A stretch of DNA of 64,000 nt from Streptomyces niger (lineage in GTDB: Bacteria; Actinomycetota; Actinomycetes; Streptomycetales; Streptomycetaceae), in the NCBI RefSeq assembly GCF_000718305.1, contig NZ_JOFQ01000008.1, positions 124,001 through 188,000 on the forward strand, in the 5' to 3' direction. A model generated the notes under the pieces. It was given only the letters and a program-made list of their open reading frames with translations, was not told the origin of the DNA and ran no database searches. Made by a program: the position numbers and the translations under genes. Positions 8,979 to 17,493 of the stretch are shown in pieces; the first letter of the stretch is position 1; every line of letters starts with the position of its first letter.

Positions 8979-11375
8979 TCAGGAAACGACCGCCGGGTCG
9001 GCCGTCTGAGCGACCTTGCCGGAGTTGTCTTCGTCACCCACGGCGATGCCGCGGCGCTTGGAGAGGTACACCGCGCCCACGATGATGAGCAGCGCGACGA
9101 CCGCGGCCGTGACCCGTACGCCCATGTTCGCGTCGGCGCCGTAGCTGAACTTGACCACGGCCGGCGCGATGAGCAGCGCGACCAGGTTCATCACCTTCAG
9201 CAGCGGGTTGATGGCCGGGCCCGCGGTGTCCTTGAAGGGGTCGCCCACGGTGTCACCGATGACGGTGGCCGCGTGCGCCTCGCTGCCCTTGCCGCCGTGA
9301 TGGCCGTCCTCGACCAGCTTCTTGGCGTTGTCCCAGGCACCACCGGAGTTGGCGAGGAACACCGCCATCAGGGTGCCGGTGCCGATCGCACCCGCCAGGA
9401 AGGAACCGAGCGCGCCGACGCCGAGCGAGAAGCCCACCGCGATGGGCGTGAGCACCGCCAGCAGGCCGGGGGTGGCCAGCTCGCGGAGCGCGTCCTTCGT
9501 GCAGATGTCGACGACCCGCCCGTACTCGGGCTTCTCGGTGTAGTCCATGATCCCGGGCTTCTCCCGGAACTGCCGGCGCACCTCGAAGACCACCGAACCC
9601 GCCGAGCGGGACACGGCATTGATGGCCAGTCCGGAGAAGAGGAAGACCACCGCGGCACCCAGGACCAGCCCGACCAGGTTGTTGGGCTGGGAGATGTCCA
9701 GGCTCAGGCCCATGCCCTGCGCCGCATCGCCCACGTCCCGTACGGCCGTGGCGATGGCATCGCGGTACGAGCCGAACAGCGCGGCCGCCGCGAGCACCGC
9801 CGTCGCGATGGCGATGCCCTTGGTGATGGCCTTGGTGGTGTTGCCCACGGCGTCCAGGTCGGTGAGCACCTGCGCGCCGTCGCCCTCGACGTCGCCGGAC
9901 ATCTCGGCGATGCCCTGGGCGTTGTCGGAGACCGGCCCGAAGGTGTCCATGGCGACGATGACGCCTACGGTGGTCAGCAGGCCCGTACCGGCGAGCGCGA
10001 CCGCGAACAGCGCCAGCATGATGGACGCGCCACCCAGCAGGTACGCGCCGTACACGGCCAGACCGATCAGCACGGCCGAGTAGACCGCCGACTCCAGACC
10101 GATGGAGATGCCCGACAGCACGACGGTCGCGGGGCCGGTCAGCGAGGTCTTGCCGATGTCCCGTACGGGGCGCCGGCTGGTCTCGGTGAAGTAGCCGGTC
10201 AGCTGCTGGATGAGCGCGGCGAGCACGATGCCGATGGCGACCGCGACCAGGGCCAGCACGCGCGGGTCGCCCGACCGGCCGGTGATCGAGTCGTCGGTGA
10301 CGCCGGCCAGGCCCGCGTAGGTGGACGGCAGGTACGTGAAGGCCGCGATGGCCACCAGTACCAGCGAGATCGCGGCGGAGATGAAGAAGCCGCGGTTGAT
10401 GGCGGTCATACCGCTGCGGTCGGAGCGCCGGGGCGCGACGACGAAGATGCCGATCATCGCCGTGACCACCCCGATGGCCGGGACGAGCAGCGGGAAGGCG
10501 AGACCCGAGTCACCGAAGGCGGCCATGCCGAGGATCAGCGCGGCGACCAGGGTGACGGCGTACGACTCGAAGAGGTCGGCCGCCATGCCGGCGCAGTCGC
10601 CGACGTTGTCGCCCACGTTGTCCGCGATGGTCGCGGCGTTGCGCGGGTCATCCTCGGGGATGCCCTGCTCGACCTTGCCGACGAGGTCGGCTCCGACGTC
10701 CGCGGCCTTGGTGAAGATGCCGCCGCCGACTCGCATGAACATGGCGATCAGCGCGGCGCCGAGGCCGAAGCCCTCCAGCACCTTCGGGGCGTCGACCGCG
10801 TACACGAGGACGACGCAGGACGCGCCCAGCAGGCCGAGGCCCACCGTGAACATGCCGACGACCCCGCCCGTACGGAATGCGATCTTCATCGCCTTGTGCG
10901 AAACGGCCGTCAGATCACGGGGCGCCGTGTCCCCTTCGGCCGGGGTGGCTTCGCGGGCCGCCGCGGCCACTCGCACATTGCTGCGCACGGCGAGCCACAT
11001 GCCGATATAGCCGGTGGCCGCGGAGAATCCCGCGCCGATCAAGAAGAACACGCTGCGCCCGATGCGCTGTGTCCACGTGTCCGCGGGCAACAGCATGAGC
11101 AGGAAGAACACCACGACGGCGAATACGCCGAGGGTGCGCAACTGCCGTGCGAGATAGGCATTGGCGCCTTCCTGCACGGCAGCGGCGATCTTCTTCATAC
11201 TGTCGGTGCCCTCGCCGGCCGCGAGCACTTGCCGTACCAGTACGGCCGCGACGGCGAGCGCCGCCAGGGCCACGACGGCGATCACCAGCACGATGCCGCG
11301 GTTGCCGCTCGTCAGCGATGGCTCGGCCAGGTATGTGGGGGTGTCGAGCATCTGAGGGGTGTAAGGCCCCGCCAT
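8979..11375 (-). CDS. hppA: Membrane proton-translocating pyrophosphatase (K+-independent type)
   Basis: A 798-aa membrane enzyme with about 16 hydrophobic segments that couples pyrophosphate hydrolysis to proton export. The catalytic acidic loop is present (DVGADLVGK, then DDPRNAATIADNVGDNVGD), as is the second acidic motif near the C-terminus (GDTVGDPFKDTAGPA). The K+-sensitivity site reads GNTTKAITKG, with Lys in place of Ala, which marks the K+-independent subfamily. ATG at 11375 is preceded by the near-perfect RBS aaggagg, 5 nt away. The likely -10 is TACAAT at 11448-11453, giving a leader of about 65 nt. Confidence 0.97.
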   Translation of the reverse strand: MAGPYTPQMLDTPTYLAEPSLTSGNRGIVLVIAVVALAALAVAAVLVRQVLAAGEGTDSMKKIAAAVQEGANAYLARQLRTLGVFAVVVFFLLMLLPADTWTQRIGRSVFFLIGAGFSAATGYIGMWLAVRSNVRVAAAAREATPAEGDTAPRDLTAVSHKAMKIAFRTGGVVGMFTVGLGLLGASCVVLVYAVDAPKVLEGFGLGAALIAMFMRVGGGIFTKAADVGADLVGKVEQGIPEDDPRNAATIADNVGDNVGDCAGMAADLFESYAVTLVAALILGMAAFGDSGLAFPLLVPAIGVVTAMIGIFVVAPRRSDRSGMTAINRGFFISAAISLVLVAIAAFTYLPSTYAGLAGVTDDSITGRSGDPRVLALVAVAIGIVLAALIQQLTGYFTETSRRPVRDIGKTSLTGPATVVLSGISIGLESAVYSAVLIGLAVYGAYLLGGASIMLALFAVALAGTGLLTTVGVIVAMDTFGPVSDNAQGIAEMSGDVEGDGAQVLTDLDAVGNTTKAITKGIAIATAVLAAAALFGSYRDAIATAVRDVGDAAQGMGLSLDISQPNNLVGLVLGAAVVFLFSGLAINAVSRSAGSVVFEVRRQFREKPGIMDYTEKPEYGRVVDICTKDALRELATPGLLAVLTPIAVGFSLGVGALGSFLAGAIGTGTLMAVFLANSGGAWDNAKKLVEDGHHGGKGSEAHAATVIGDTVGDPFKDTAGPAINPLLKVMNLVALLIAPAVVKFSYGADANMGVRVTAAVVALLIIVGAVYLSKRRGIAVGDEDNSGKVAQTADPAVVS

Positions 11376-11447
11376 TCGTCCTCCTTGACGTTTGGCACAT
11401 GGGCGCGCGAATGCACGCTCAGGCGTCCTGAGCAAAGATGTGGACGG

Positions 11448-11453
11448 ATTGTA
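11448..11453 (-). promoter_or_regulatory. Putative hppA -10 element
   Basis: TACAAT on the minus strand about 73 bp before the hppA ATG, within a locally AT-richer stretch (11440-11560). The best -35 match at 17-nt spacing is a poor TGTTTT. Confidence 0.4.
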
Positions 11454-11460
11454 GGGAGCC

Positions 11461-12496
11461 GCACTAGATCAAAACAGTACGCGTCAAAGGGAATTCGCCT
11501 GCAGCCGCGAAGATCAATAGGTGATCGCTCCGAGAATTAGCCCGGAAGGCGGAATGCGGCAAATTCGCTGACCGCGTGCGGATGATCTCGCTGTCCTATT
11601 GAACGCCGCTGCTCAGAGGCGAGCGGGAGATCCTTTTCGCACAGGCCGCACGGCGCGCGACGCGGAGCCGCACACTCCGCTCCGGCGCCCGGCGCCGACG
11701 GGGCGTCCCGCGTGTGCGTACGCGTACGAACACGTAGGCGTAGGCGTAAGCCGACCGGTACACCTGCCCTCGGCGACCGGCACCGCTGCACGGCGTGGGA
11801 CCGGTACGGCACCGGTAGGAGGCGACACCCGGCCGGCGAGGCGGCCCCGCGGGGACACTTGGGGGCCCCAGGGAGGGCCGGGGAGGGCCGGAGAGGGCCG
11901 GGGAGGGCCTGGGAGGGCCAGAGAGCCGCGGGCCTGGGAATGGCTGGGGCCGGGGCGGGTTGAGGCCGGGGCGGCTCGGGGTTCGGGGCTGGGGGGGCCG
12001 GGCTCGGGGCTTGGGACTTGGGGTTCGGGGCTCCGGGCACGGGGCTTGAGGTTTAGGGCTCGGGGCTCAAGGTTTGGGAAAGGCTGGAACCGGGCCGTTG
12101 GGGGCCGGGAGGGGAGGTCCGCGGGCCAGCGCGGCTACGGGCTCGCGGGGCTGTTTCGGGCCAGCGGGCCAGCGCGACTGCGGCCTGCGGGCCTGTAAGC
12201 CGGCGCGGCTGCGGACCAGCGGGGGCGCGGGGCGCGGGCCAGCGGGGCGCGGGCCAACGGCGGGAACAGCGTGCGGCGATGACGGCACATGGCGGCGTAC
12301 GGCAGTGACGGCGTACAGCGGGGCTGCGGCGGTGATGGGCAGTCCAGGGCGCGATGGCGCGAGGAGGGGCGGGCCGGGTCCGAACGGGTTGGCTCCGGCG
12401 GGTCGCACGCCACGGGTAAACAGCCGGGCCCGGGCGGGCCCGCAAGGTAGGAACGAGCCGGGCCCCGGTCGTCGCCGGCCGCGGCCCCCCAGGCCG
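11461..12496. other. Gene-free G-rich repetitive region
   Basis: About 1 kb between hppA and the anti-sigma gene. From about 11860 to 12300 the plus strand is strongly G-skewed and made of degenerate short repeats. Frames through it show no domain, codon bias or RBS on either strand, so I call no gene. Many GGG/GGGG runs make G-quadruplex formation plausible. Confidence 0.65.
11871..11920 (+). repeat. 10-bp tandem repeat, five units
   Basis: Five consecutive 10-bp units of gggagggccg with one or two substitutions each. Downstream, 11971-12078 continues with looser units related to ggggcttggg, and 12121-12260 with repeated gggccagcg. Confidence 0.85.
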
Positions 12497-12952
12497 CTAC
12501 GGCAGGACCGGGTCCGGGACCGTCGGCCAGCTCATCCGGATGACGCCGCCGGTCTCGCTGGAGGACACCTCGACGTCGTCGACCAGACCGCTGATGACGG
12601 CGAGGCCCATCTCGTCCTCGATCTCGTCGCCCGCCACGGACTCCACGCCGTCCGGCTCGCCGTCCGCCGCGCGCACGCCCGGTACGGAACCGGCGGCCGA
12701 TCCCGGCACCTCGTCGCCGACCTCGATGGAGAACTTCTTCTCGTCCTCGATCAGCATCACCGTGATCGGTGCGGCGAGATCGTTGTTGCGGTGCAGACCC
12801 ACGGCGCGACTGCACGCCTCACCGACGGCGAGGCGCACCTCGTCGAGCACCGCCTCGTCCACCCCGGCCCGTCGTGCCACGGCGGCCGCGACCAGACGCG
12901 CGGTCCGAACGTGCTCGGGAAGGGCGCTGAAACGAAGTTCGACGGTGGCCAT
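12497..12952 (-). CDS. Anti-sigma factor, HATPase kinase fold (BldG partner)
   Basis: A 151-aa RsbW-like serine kinase/anti-sigma factor with a GHKL ATPase fold. The N-box region is DEVRLAVGEACSRAV; a G1-like box is DEMGLAVISGLVDDV near the C-terminus. An acidic insert of about 35 residues precedes that box. It lies 110 bp downstream of bldG on the same strand, the arrangement known in S. coelicolor, where this partner is encoded downstream of the BldG anti-anti-sigma factor. The RBS gaggggg abuts an ATG at 12958 but is 6 nt from the ATG at 12952, so the shorter start (MATVELRF) is preferred. Confidence 0.9.
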   Translation of the reverse strand: MATVELRFSALPEHVRTARLVAAAVARRAGVDEAVLDEVRLAVGEACSRAVGLHRNNDLAAPITVMLIEDEKKFSIEVGDEVPGSAAGSVPGVRAADGEPDGVESVAGDEIEDEMGLAVISGLVDDVEVSSSETGGVIRMSWPTVPDPVLP

Positions 12953-13062
12953 TGCCATCCCCCTCGGTATGCGGGCGTGCTAGGCAGGGGGCCGGACGCG
13001 TCGCCCGGTACCCCCCACTGCTTCCTGCCCCCGCGCACGCGGCACGGGGCACCGGACAGCTG

Positions 13063-13404
13063 TCAGTCGGTGGCCGAGACGGCCTCGTCGACCGAGGTGT
13101 GAATCGGGAACACCTTCGTCAGTCCGGTAATACGGAAGATCTTGAGAATGCGCTCCTGGTTGCAGACCAGGCGCAGCGAGCCCTCGTGGGCACGCACCCG
13201 CTTCAGGCCACCCACCAGAACGCCGAGCCCGGTGGAGTCGAGGAAGTCGACGCGCTCCATGTCCACCACGAGGTGGTAGCTGCCGTCATTCACGAGCTCG
13301 ACCAGCTGCTCCCGCAGCTTGGGCGCGGTGTATACATCAATCTCGCCACCGACGTCGACGACCGTACGGTCGCCAACGGTACGGGTCGACAGGGACAGGT
13401 CCAC
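13063..13404 (-). CDS. bldG: Anti-anti-sigma factor BldG
   Basis: A 113-aa STAS-domain protein (SpoIIAA/RsbV type) essentially identical in plan to S. coelicolor BldG, needed there for aerial mycelium and antibiotic production. The phosphorylatable serine is Ser57 in the motif [14 protein letters not shown]. In the known mechanism the unphosphorylated form binds anti-sigma factors and releases sigma factors such as SigH. GTG at 13404 has the RBS ggagg 5 nt upstream. The gene is divergent from the helicase gene, with 55 bp between starts. Confidence 0.97.
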   Translation of the reverse strand: MDLSLSTRTVGDRTVVDVGGEIDVYTAPKLREQLVELVNDGSYHLVVDMERVDFLDSTGLGVLVGGLKRVRAHEGSLRLVCNQERILKIFRITGLTKVFPIHTSVDEAVSATD

Positions 13405-13459
13405 GGATCCTCCAGCACCTTGCTATCGAGCGGTCGCCCCCCATGGATCGGCAGCCGCG

Positions 13460-16063
13460 ATGGCATTCAATCACTTACCAGCAGGCGCGCACGACGCCTT
13501 AAGAGCATTGTCCGTCACACCGGTGACACACTCGGTGCCGATGGCCTCCAATCAACCTCCGCCGGATGCGGGTGCACGCCCCTCCCCGGGCATGGTCCTC
13601 GACCGTCTCGCCAGGGGAGAGATCCGCGCTACGCGCATCACTCATACGGAGCACTTGCCCCCGCGGATCGGCAGCCATGCCGACTGGCCCGCATCTATCC
13701 GTACGGAAGTGATCGACGCCATCCGTACCGCGGGCATCGAGCGCCCCTGGAAGCACCAAGCCCGCGTGGCCGAACACGCGTTGCAGGGTGAATCCGTCAT
13801 CGTCGCCACCGGCACCGCCTCCGGAAAATCGCTGGCGTACCTCGCTCCCGTGTTGTCCGGGCTGCTGGACGGTTCGGAGGCGCCGAACGGCCGGGGCGCC
13901 ACCGCCCTGTACCTCGCTCCGACCAAGGCACTCGCGGCCGACCAACGGCGTGCCGTCCGCGATCTGGCCGCCCCGCTGGGCACCGCGATCCGCCCGGCCG
14001 TGTACGACGGCGACACGCCGGTCGAAGAACGCGAATGGGTGCGCCAGTACGCCAACTACGTCCTCACCAACCCCGACATGCTGCACCGCGGCATCCTCCC
14101 GGCCCACCCCCGCTGGTCCTCCTTCCTGCGCGCGCTGCGCTACGTGGTCATCGACGAGTGCCACACCTACCGCGGTGTTTTCGGGTCGCATGTCGCCCAG
14201 GTCATACGCCGGCTGCGCCGGATCTGCGCCCGGTACGGCGCCGAGCCGGTCTTCCTGCTGGCCTCCGCCACCTCCGCCGAGCCTGCCGAGTCGGCCGGGC
14301 GGCTCATCGGCACGCCGGTCGTGCAGATCACCGAGGACACCTCGCCGCGCGGCGAGGTCGTCTTCGCGCTCTGGGAGCCGCCGCTGACCGACCTGCACGG
14401 CGAGCAGGGCGCCCCCGTACGCCGCACCGCCACCGCCGAGACCGCCGACCTCCTCACCGACCTCGCCGTGCAGGGCGTACGCAGCGTCGCCTTCGTACGC
14501 TCCCGGCGCGGCGCCGAGCTGATCGCCCTCATCGCCCAGGAGCGGCTGGCCGAGATCGCGTCGTCGGCGCCGGACGCCGCGGGCCGGTCCCTCCCCGGCC
14601 GGGTCGCGGCGTACCGGGGCGGCTATCTCCCCGAAGAGCGCCGCGCCCTGGAGCGTGCCCTGCACACCGGCGACCTGCTCGGCCTGGCCGCCACGACGGC
14701 ACTCGAACTGGGCATCGACGTCTCCGGCCTGGACGCCGTCCTGATCGCCGGCTATCCCGGCACCCGCGCCTCCCTGTGGCAGCAGGCGGGCCGGGCCGGG
14801 CGGGCGGGGCAGGGCGCGCTCGCCGTGCTCGTCGCCCGCGACGATCCCCTGGACACCTACCTCGTCCACCATCCCGAAGCCCTCTTCGACCGGCCGGTCG
14901 AGTCCACCGTCCTCGACCCCGACAACCCGTACGTGCTCTGGCCCCACCTGTGCGCCGCCGCCGCCGAGATACCGCTCGGCCCCGAGGACCTGGCCCTCTT
15001 CGGCCCGGAGACCCCGGACGTCCTCGCGGGCCTGGAACGCCGCCGGCTGCTGCGCCGCCGCGGGAAGTCCTGGTACTGGACCCGCCGCGAACGCGCCGCG
15101 GACCTCACCGACATCCGCGGCCAGGGCGGCTCCCCCGTCCAGGTCGTGGAGGCCGCCACGGGCCGGCTCCTGGGGACGGTCGACGAGGCCGCCTCGCACT
15201 CCACCGTCCACGAGGGCGCCGTCCACCTGCACCAGGGCCGTACGTACGTGGTCGAGCACCTGGACCTGGAGGACAGCGTCGCCCTGGTCGAGGAGGCCAC
15301 ACCGCCCTATTCCACGGTCGCCCGCGACACCACCGCCATCTCCGTCCTGGAGACCGACATCGAGGTGCCGTGGGACGACGCGCGCCTGTGCTTCGGCTCC
15401 GTCGAGGTCACCCATCAGGTCGTCTCCTACCTGCGCCGCAAACTGATTACCGGAGAGGTGCTCGGCGAGACCAAGCTCGACCTCCCGCCGCGCACGCTGC
15501 GCACCCGCGCCGTGTGGTGGACCATGACCGAGGACCAGCTCGATGCGGCCCGGGTCAATCCGGAACAGCTGGGCGGCGCCCTGCACGCCGCCGAACACGC
15601 TTCCATCGGCATCCTTCCGCTCTTCGCCACCTGCGACCGCTGGGACATCGGCGGCGTCTCCGTGCCGCTGCACCCGGACACCCTCCTTCCGACGGTCTTC
15701 GTCTACGACGGCCACCCGGGCGGCGCGGGCTTCGCGGAACGCGCCTTCCACACCGCCGCCGACTGGCTCGCCGCCACCCGTAAGGCCATCGCCTCCTGCG
15801 AGTGCGACGCCGGCTGCCCCTCATGCATCCAGTCCCCCAAGTGCGGCAACGGCAACGAACCCCTGCACAAACGCGGCGCCATCCGCCTGCTGACAGAACT
15901 CCTCCGAGGAGCGGAGAAGGCGCCGCATGAACCCCACCGCACCGGTCCGGCCGCCTCGACCGGCTCGATCGCTTCGACCGGCTCGACCGCTTCGACCGGG
16001 ACGGACGGGGAGATGCCCGACACCACCCATCCGCTCAAGACGGAGGAGGAGAAGAAGGGGTGA
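13460..16063 (+). CDS. DECH-box helicase of the helicase/secretion neighbourhood
   Basis: An 867-aa superfamily 2 helicase. Motif I is VATGTASGKS, motif II DECH near residue 231, motif III ASATSAEP, motif VI QQAGRAGRAGQG. The C-terminal domain (about 600-830) ends in a four-cysteine cluster, CECDAGCPSCIQSPKCG, typical of this YprA/Hrq1-like group and likely to bind metal or an Fe-S cluster. Homologues sit next to actinobacterial tad-type loci. The last 40 residues are a low-complexity Ser/Thr/Gly/Ala repeat not expected in the family core. ATG at 13460 (MAFNHLPAGAHDAL) matches the conserved start. The 3' end overlaps an antisense TadE-like frame by 361 bp. Confidence 0.93.
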   Translation: MAFNHLPAGAHDALRALSVTPVTHSVPMASNQPPPDAGARPSPGMVLDRLARGEIRATRITHTEHLPPRIGSHADWPASIRTEVIDAIRTAGIERPWKHQARVAEHALQGESVIVATGTASGKSLAYLAPVLSGLLDGSEAPNGRGATALYLAPTKALAADQRRAVRDLAAPLGTAIRPAVYDGDTPVEEREWVRQYANYVLTNPDMLHRGILPAHPRWSSFLRALRYVVIDECHTYRGVFGSHVAQVIRRLRRICARYGAEPVFLLASATSAEPAESAGRLIGTPVVQITEDTSPRGEVVFALWEPPLTDLHGEQGAPVRRTATAETADLLTDLAVQGVRSVAFVRSRRGAELIALIAQERLAEIASSAPDAAGRSLPGRVAAYRGGYLPEERRALERALHTGDLLGLAATTALELGIDVSGLDAVLIAGYPGTRASLWQQAGRAGRAGQGALAVLVARDDPLDTYLVHHPEALFDRPVESTVLDPDNPYVLWPHLCAAAAEIPLGPEDLALFGPETPDVLAGLERRRLLRRRGKSWYWTRRERAADLTDIRGQGGSPVQVVEAATGRLLGTVDEAASHSTVHEGAVHLHQGRTYVVEHLDLEDSVALVEEATPPYSTVARDTTAISVLETDIEVPWDDARLCFGSVEVTHQVVSYLRRKLITGEVLGETKLDLPPRTLRTRAVWWTMTEDQLDAARVNPEQLGGALHAAEHASIGILPLFATCDRWDIGGVSVPLHPDTLLPTVFVYDGHPGGAGFAERAFHTAADWLAATRKAIASCECDAGCPSCIQSPKCGNGNEPLHKRGAIRLLTELLRGAEKAPHEPHRTGPAASTGSIASTGSTASTGTDGEMPDTTHPLKTEEEKKG

Positions 16064-16548
16064 GCGGCCGGCGAGGTGGCCCGGGAGCCGCTGGTCCCGC
16101 CGGGTTCGGGGACCGCTGACCCCGCCGGGCCTATGAGGCTCGCCGGTGTGACCGGGTTGAGGGGCGTGTCCGACGGGCCCGCTCGGGAGCGGATCCGCGG
16201 GGTGAACGGTCCCGCGCGGGACTCCGCCGACACGTCGGCGATCTCCGCCCGTACCGAGCACCGCACCAGCCTCGCGTGCTGCGCCGAGGCCACCCGACGG
16301 GCCGCGTCGCACGCCTCGGTCTCCCCGTACAGGCTCCGCCCCGCTGCGGCGAGCGCCGCCAGGTCAGCCGCCGCGCCCGCCCTGTGACGGGCGATCGCCG
16401 CCTGTCCGAGGGCCAGCACCACGGCGAACACCACACACAGGGCCATCGCACCCACCGCCGCGCAGACCGTCGCCGCCCCTTCGTCTCCCGTCCGTCGTCG
16501 CGACCCACCGCTCCAGCGCCGCTCACCGCCCCACCGTCTCCTCAGCAA
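15703..16548 (-). CDS. TadE-like protein of helicase/secretion neighbourhood, abnormal C-terminal extension
   Basis: The first 120 residues resemble the Rv3654c-type second TadE-like protein: an Arg-rich start, GDEGAATVCAAVGAMALCVV as single membrane segment, then HRAGAAADLAALAAA and CDAARRVASAQHARLVRC. Family members usually end at about 120-140 aa. Here the frame stays open for 281 codons and runs antisense through the helicase 3' end, which encodes most of the Ser/Val/Glu/Pro-rich tail. The only usable start in this frame is TTG at 16548, overlapping the upstream tadE by 26 bp. Either the stop was lost, a frameshift exists, or convergent genes truly overlap. The N-terminal half is solid; the real end is uncertain. 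Confidence 0.6.
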   Translation of the reverse strand: MLRRRWGGERRWSGGSRRRTGDEGAATVCAAVGAMALCVVFAVVLALGQAAIARHRAGAAADLAALAAAGRSLYGETEACDAARRVASAQHARLVRCSVRAEIADVSAESRAGPFTPRIRSRAGPSDTPLNPVTPASLIGPAGSAVPEPGGTSGSRATSPAAHPFFSSSVLSGWVVSGISPSVPVEAVEPVEAIEPVEAAGPVRWGSCGAFSAPRRSSVSRRMAPRLCRGSLPLPHLGDWMHEGQPASHSQEAMALRVAASQSAAVWKARSAKPAPPGWPS

Positions 16549-16918
16549 GAGCCACCGCCTCCCCTCTGAGCGTCATGTTCAGCGGCCCCATCGCCGGAGC
16601 CGCAGCCGCGACCCGTACGCGGACCAGGTCGCCCTCCCTTTCGAACGCCACCCGCGCTCCCTGCGGGGCGATCGCCCGGACGGCCGCCAGCGTGCTGCCC
16701 TCGGCCTCCGAACGCGCCGCCGCCCGGGCCCCGGCACGGGCGGCGTCCACGCACTGGATCTGCGCGCACGCCGCCATCAGTCCCCACAGGAGCATCGCCA
16801 CGAGCAGCACCAAGGTCGGGATCACCGCCGCCGTCTCGGCCGTCACCATCCCCCGGTCCGACGTCGTCCTCGCCGACACGGCTGCCCGCGCGGAGACGGT
16901 CGTGTCAGACCGGCGCAT
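16523..16918 (-). CDS. TadE-family pseudopilin-like protein
   Basis: A 131-aa protein with an N-terminal cytoplasmic stretch, then RGMVTAETAAVIPTLVLLVA, a prepilin-type site (Gly before Met, Glu at +5) and single membrane helix. The next part, QIQCVDAARAGARAAARSE, is the typical TadE continuation. It probably forms part of the extracellular tad-type appendage or secretion apparatus. It overlaps the upstream Flp-like gene by 14 bp and the downstream TadE-like frame by 26 bp, so translation is likely coupled. No prepilin peptidase gene is seen in this window. Confidence 0.88.
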   Translation of the reverse strand: MRRSDTTVSARAAVSARTTSDRGMVTAETAAVIPTLVLLVAMLLWGLMAACAQIQCVDAARAGARAAARSEAEGSTLAAVRAIAPQGARVAFEREGDLVRVRVAAAAPAMGPLNMTLRGEAVALAEETVGR

Positions 16919-17426
16919 GAAGCGCCCTGCCGATCAATGAGCTCAGGGCCGAGCTGACCGACCCACTCGTCACGACCTTGAACAGCACCGCGGCGAACGC
17001 ACAGGCCGCCAACGTGCCCATGGCGTACTCGGCCGTCGTCATCCCGCGGTCCGCGCGCTTCCGCAGCGCAAGCCGCCACTGGCTGCCCCACCTGCTCCCG
17101 TACCTCGCCGCTCGGCGCCTCCTCTCCAGCCGCCGCATCACCCTGCCGAAGTCGAGGCGAGCGACGGCCCATGCGGCCCACCCAGGAGGGCCTCCCGTCA
17201 CCATCACCGAGCCGTGGCCGCCCGCCACGGCCGCCGCCGTCCACACCGGCCCCACCGTCGCTCCGCTCGTTGCCCCTTTCGATGCTTCGCTCGTTGCCTC
17301 CTTCAGTGCTCCGTTCGTTGCTTGGCTCGTTGCTTCGTTCGTCGCCTCCTTCGTCGCTCCGTTCCTCGCGTCGCTTCCTGCTCCCTCTGTCGTCGCTCCG
17401 GACGGCATACGTGCTGTGGTCGTCAT
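16905..17426 (-). CDS. DUF4244 Flp-like pilin with expanded N-terminus
   Basis: A 173-aa protein whose last 50 residues are the DUF4244/Flp-like core: ADRGMTTAEYAMGTLAACAF, a prepilin site with Glu at +5, then a hydrophobic helix and SLIGRALHAPV. Usual DUF4244 proteins are about 60-90 aa. Here ATG at 17426 has an excellent RBS (aggggg, 6 nt away), so about 120 extra residues appear to be translated. These include Ala/Thr/Glu/Ser repeats (ATKEAT, NEATSQAT, KEATSEAS) and a basic stretch before the pilin core. A shorter start at the internal MRRLERRRRA cannot be excluded. It is presumably the major subunit of the tad-type system. Confidence 0.82.
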   Translation of the reverse strand: MTTTARMPSGATTEGAGSDARNGATKEATNEATSQATNGALKEATSEASKGATSGATVGPVWTAAAVAGGHGSVMVTGGPPGWAAWAVARLDFGRVMRRLERRRRAARYGSRWGSQWRLALRKRADRGMTTAEYAMGTLAACAFAAVLFKVVTSGSVSSALSSLIGRALHAPV

Positions 17427-17493
17427 GAGATCCCCCTGTAGGTCATGCCTGTTGATGTGTGGTGATGGGTGTTCCATGCGTGCCGGTCGGGTG

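Noticed and set aside
8964..11540. 858-codon frame antisense to hppA
   Set aside because: Composition of a shadow (Gly/Arg/His/Asp); hppA is certain.
11599..12198. Glycine/arginine-rich frame in the G-rich tract
   Set aside because: Encoded by short G-rich repeats, no RBS, no domain; overlapping frames on the other strand look equally empty.
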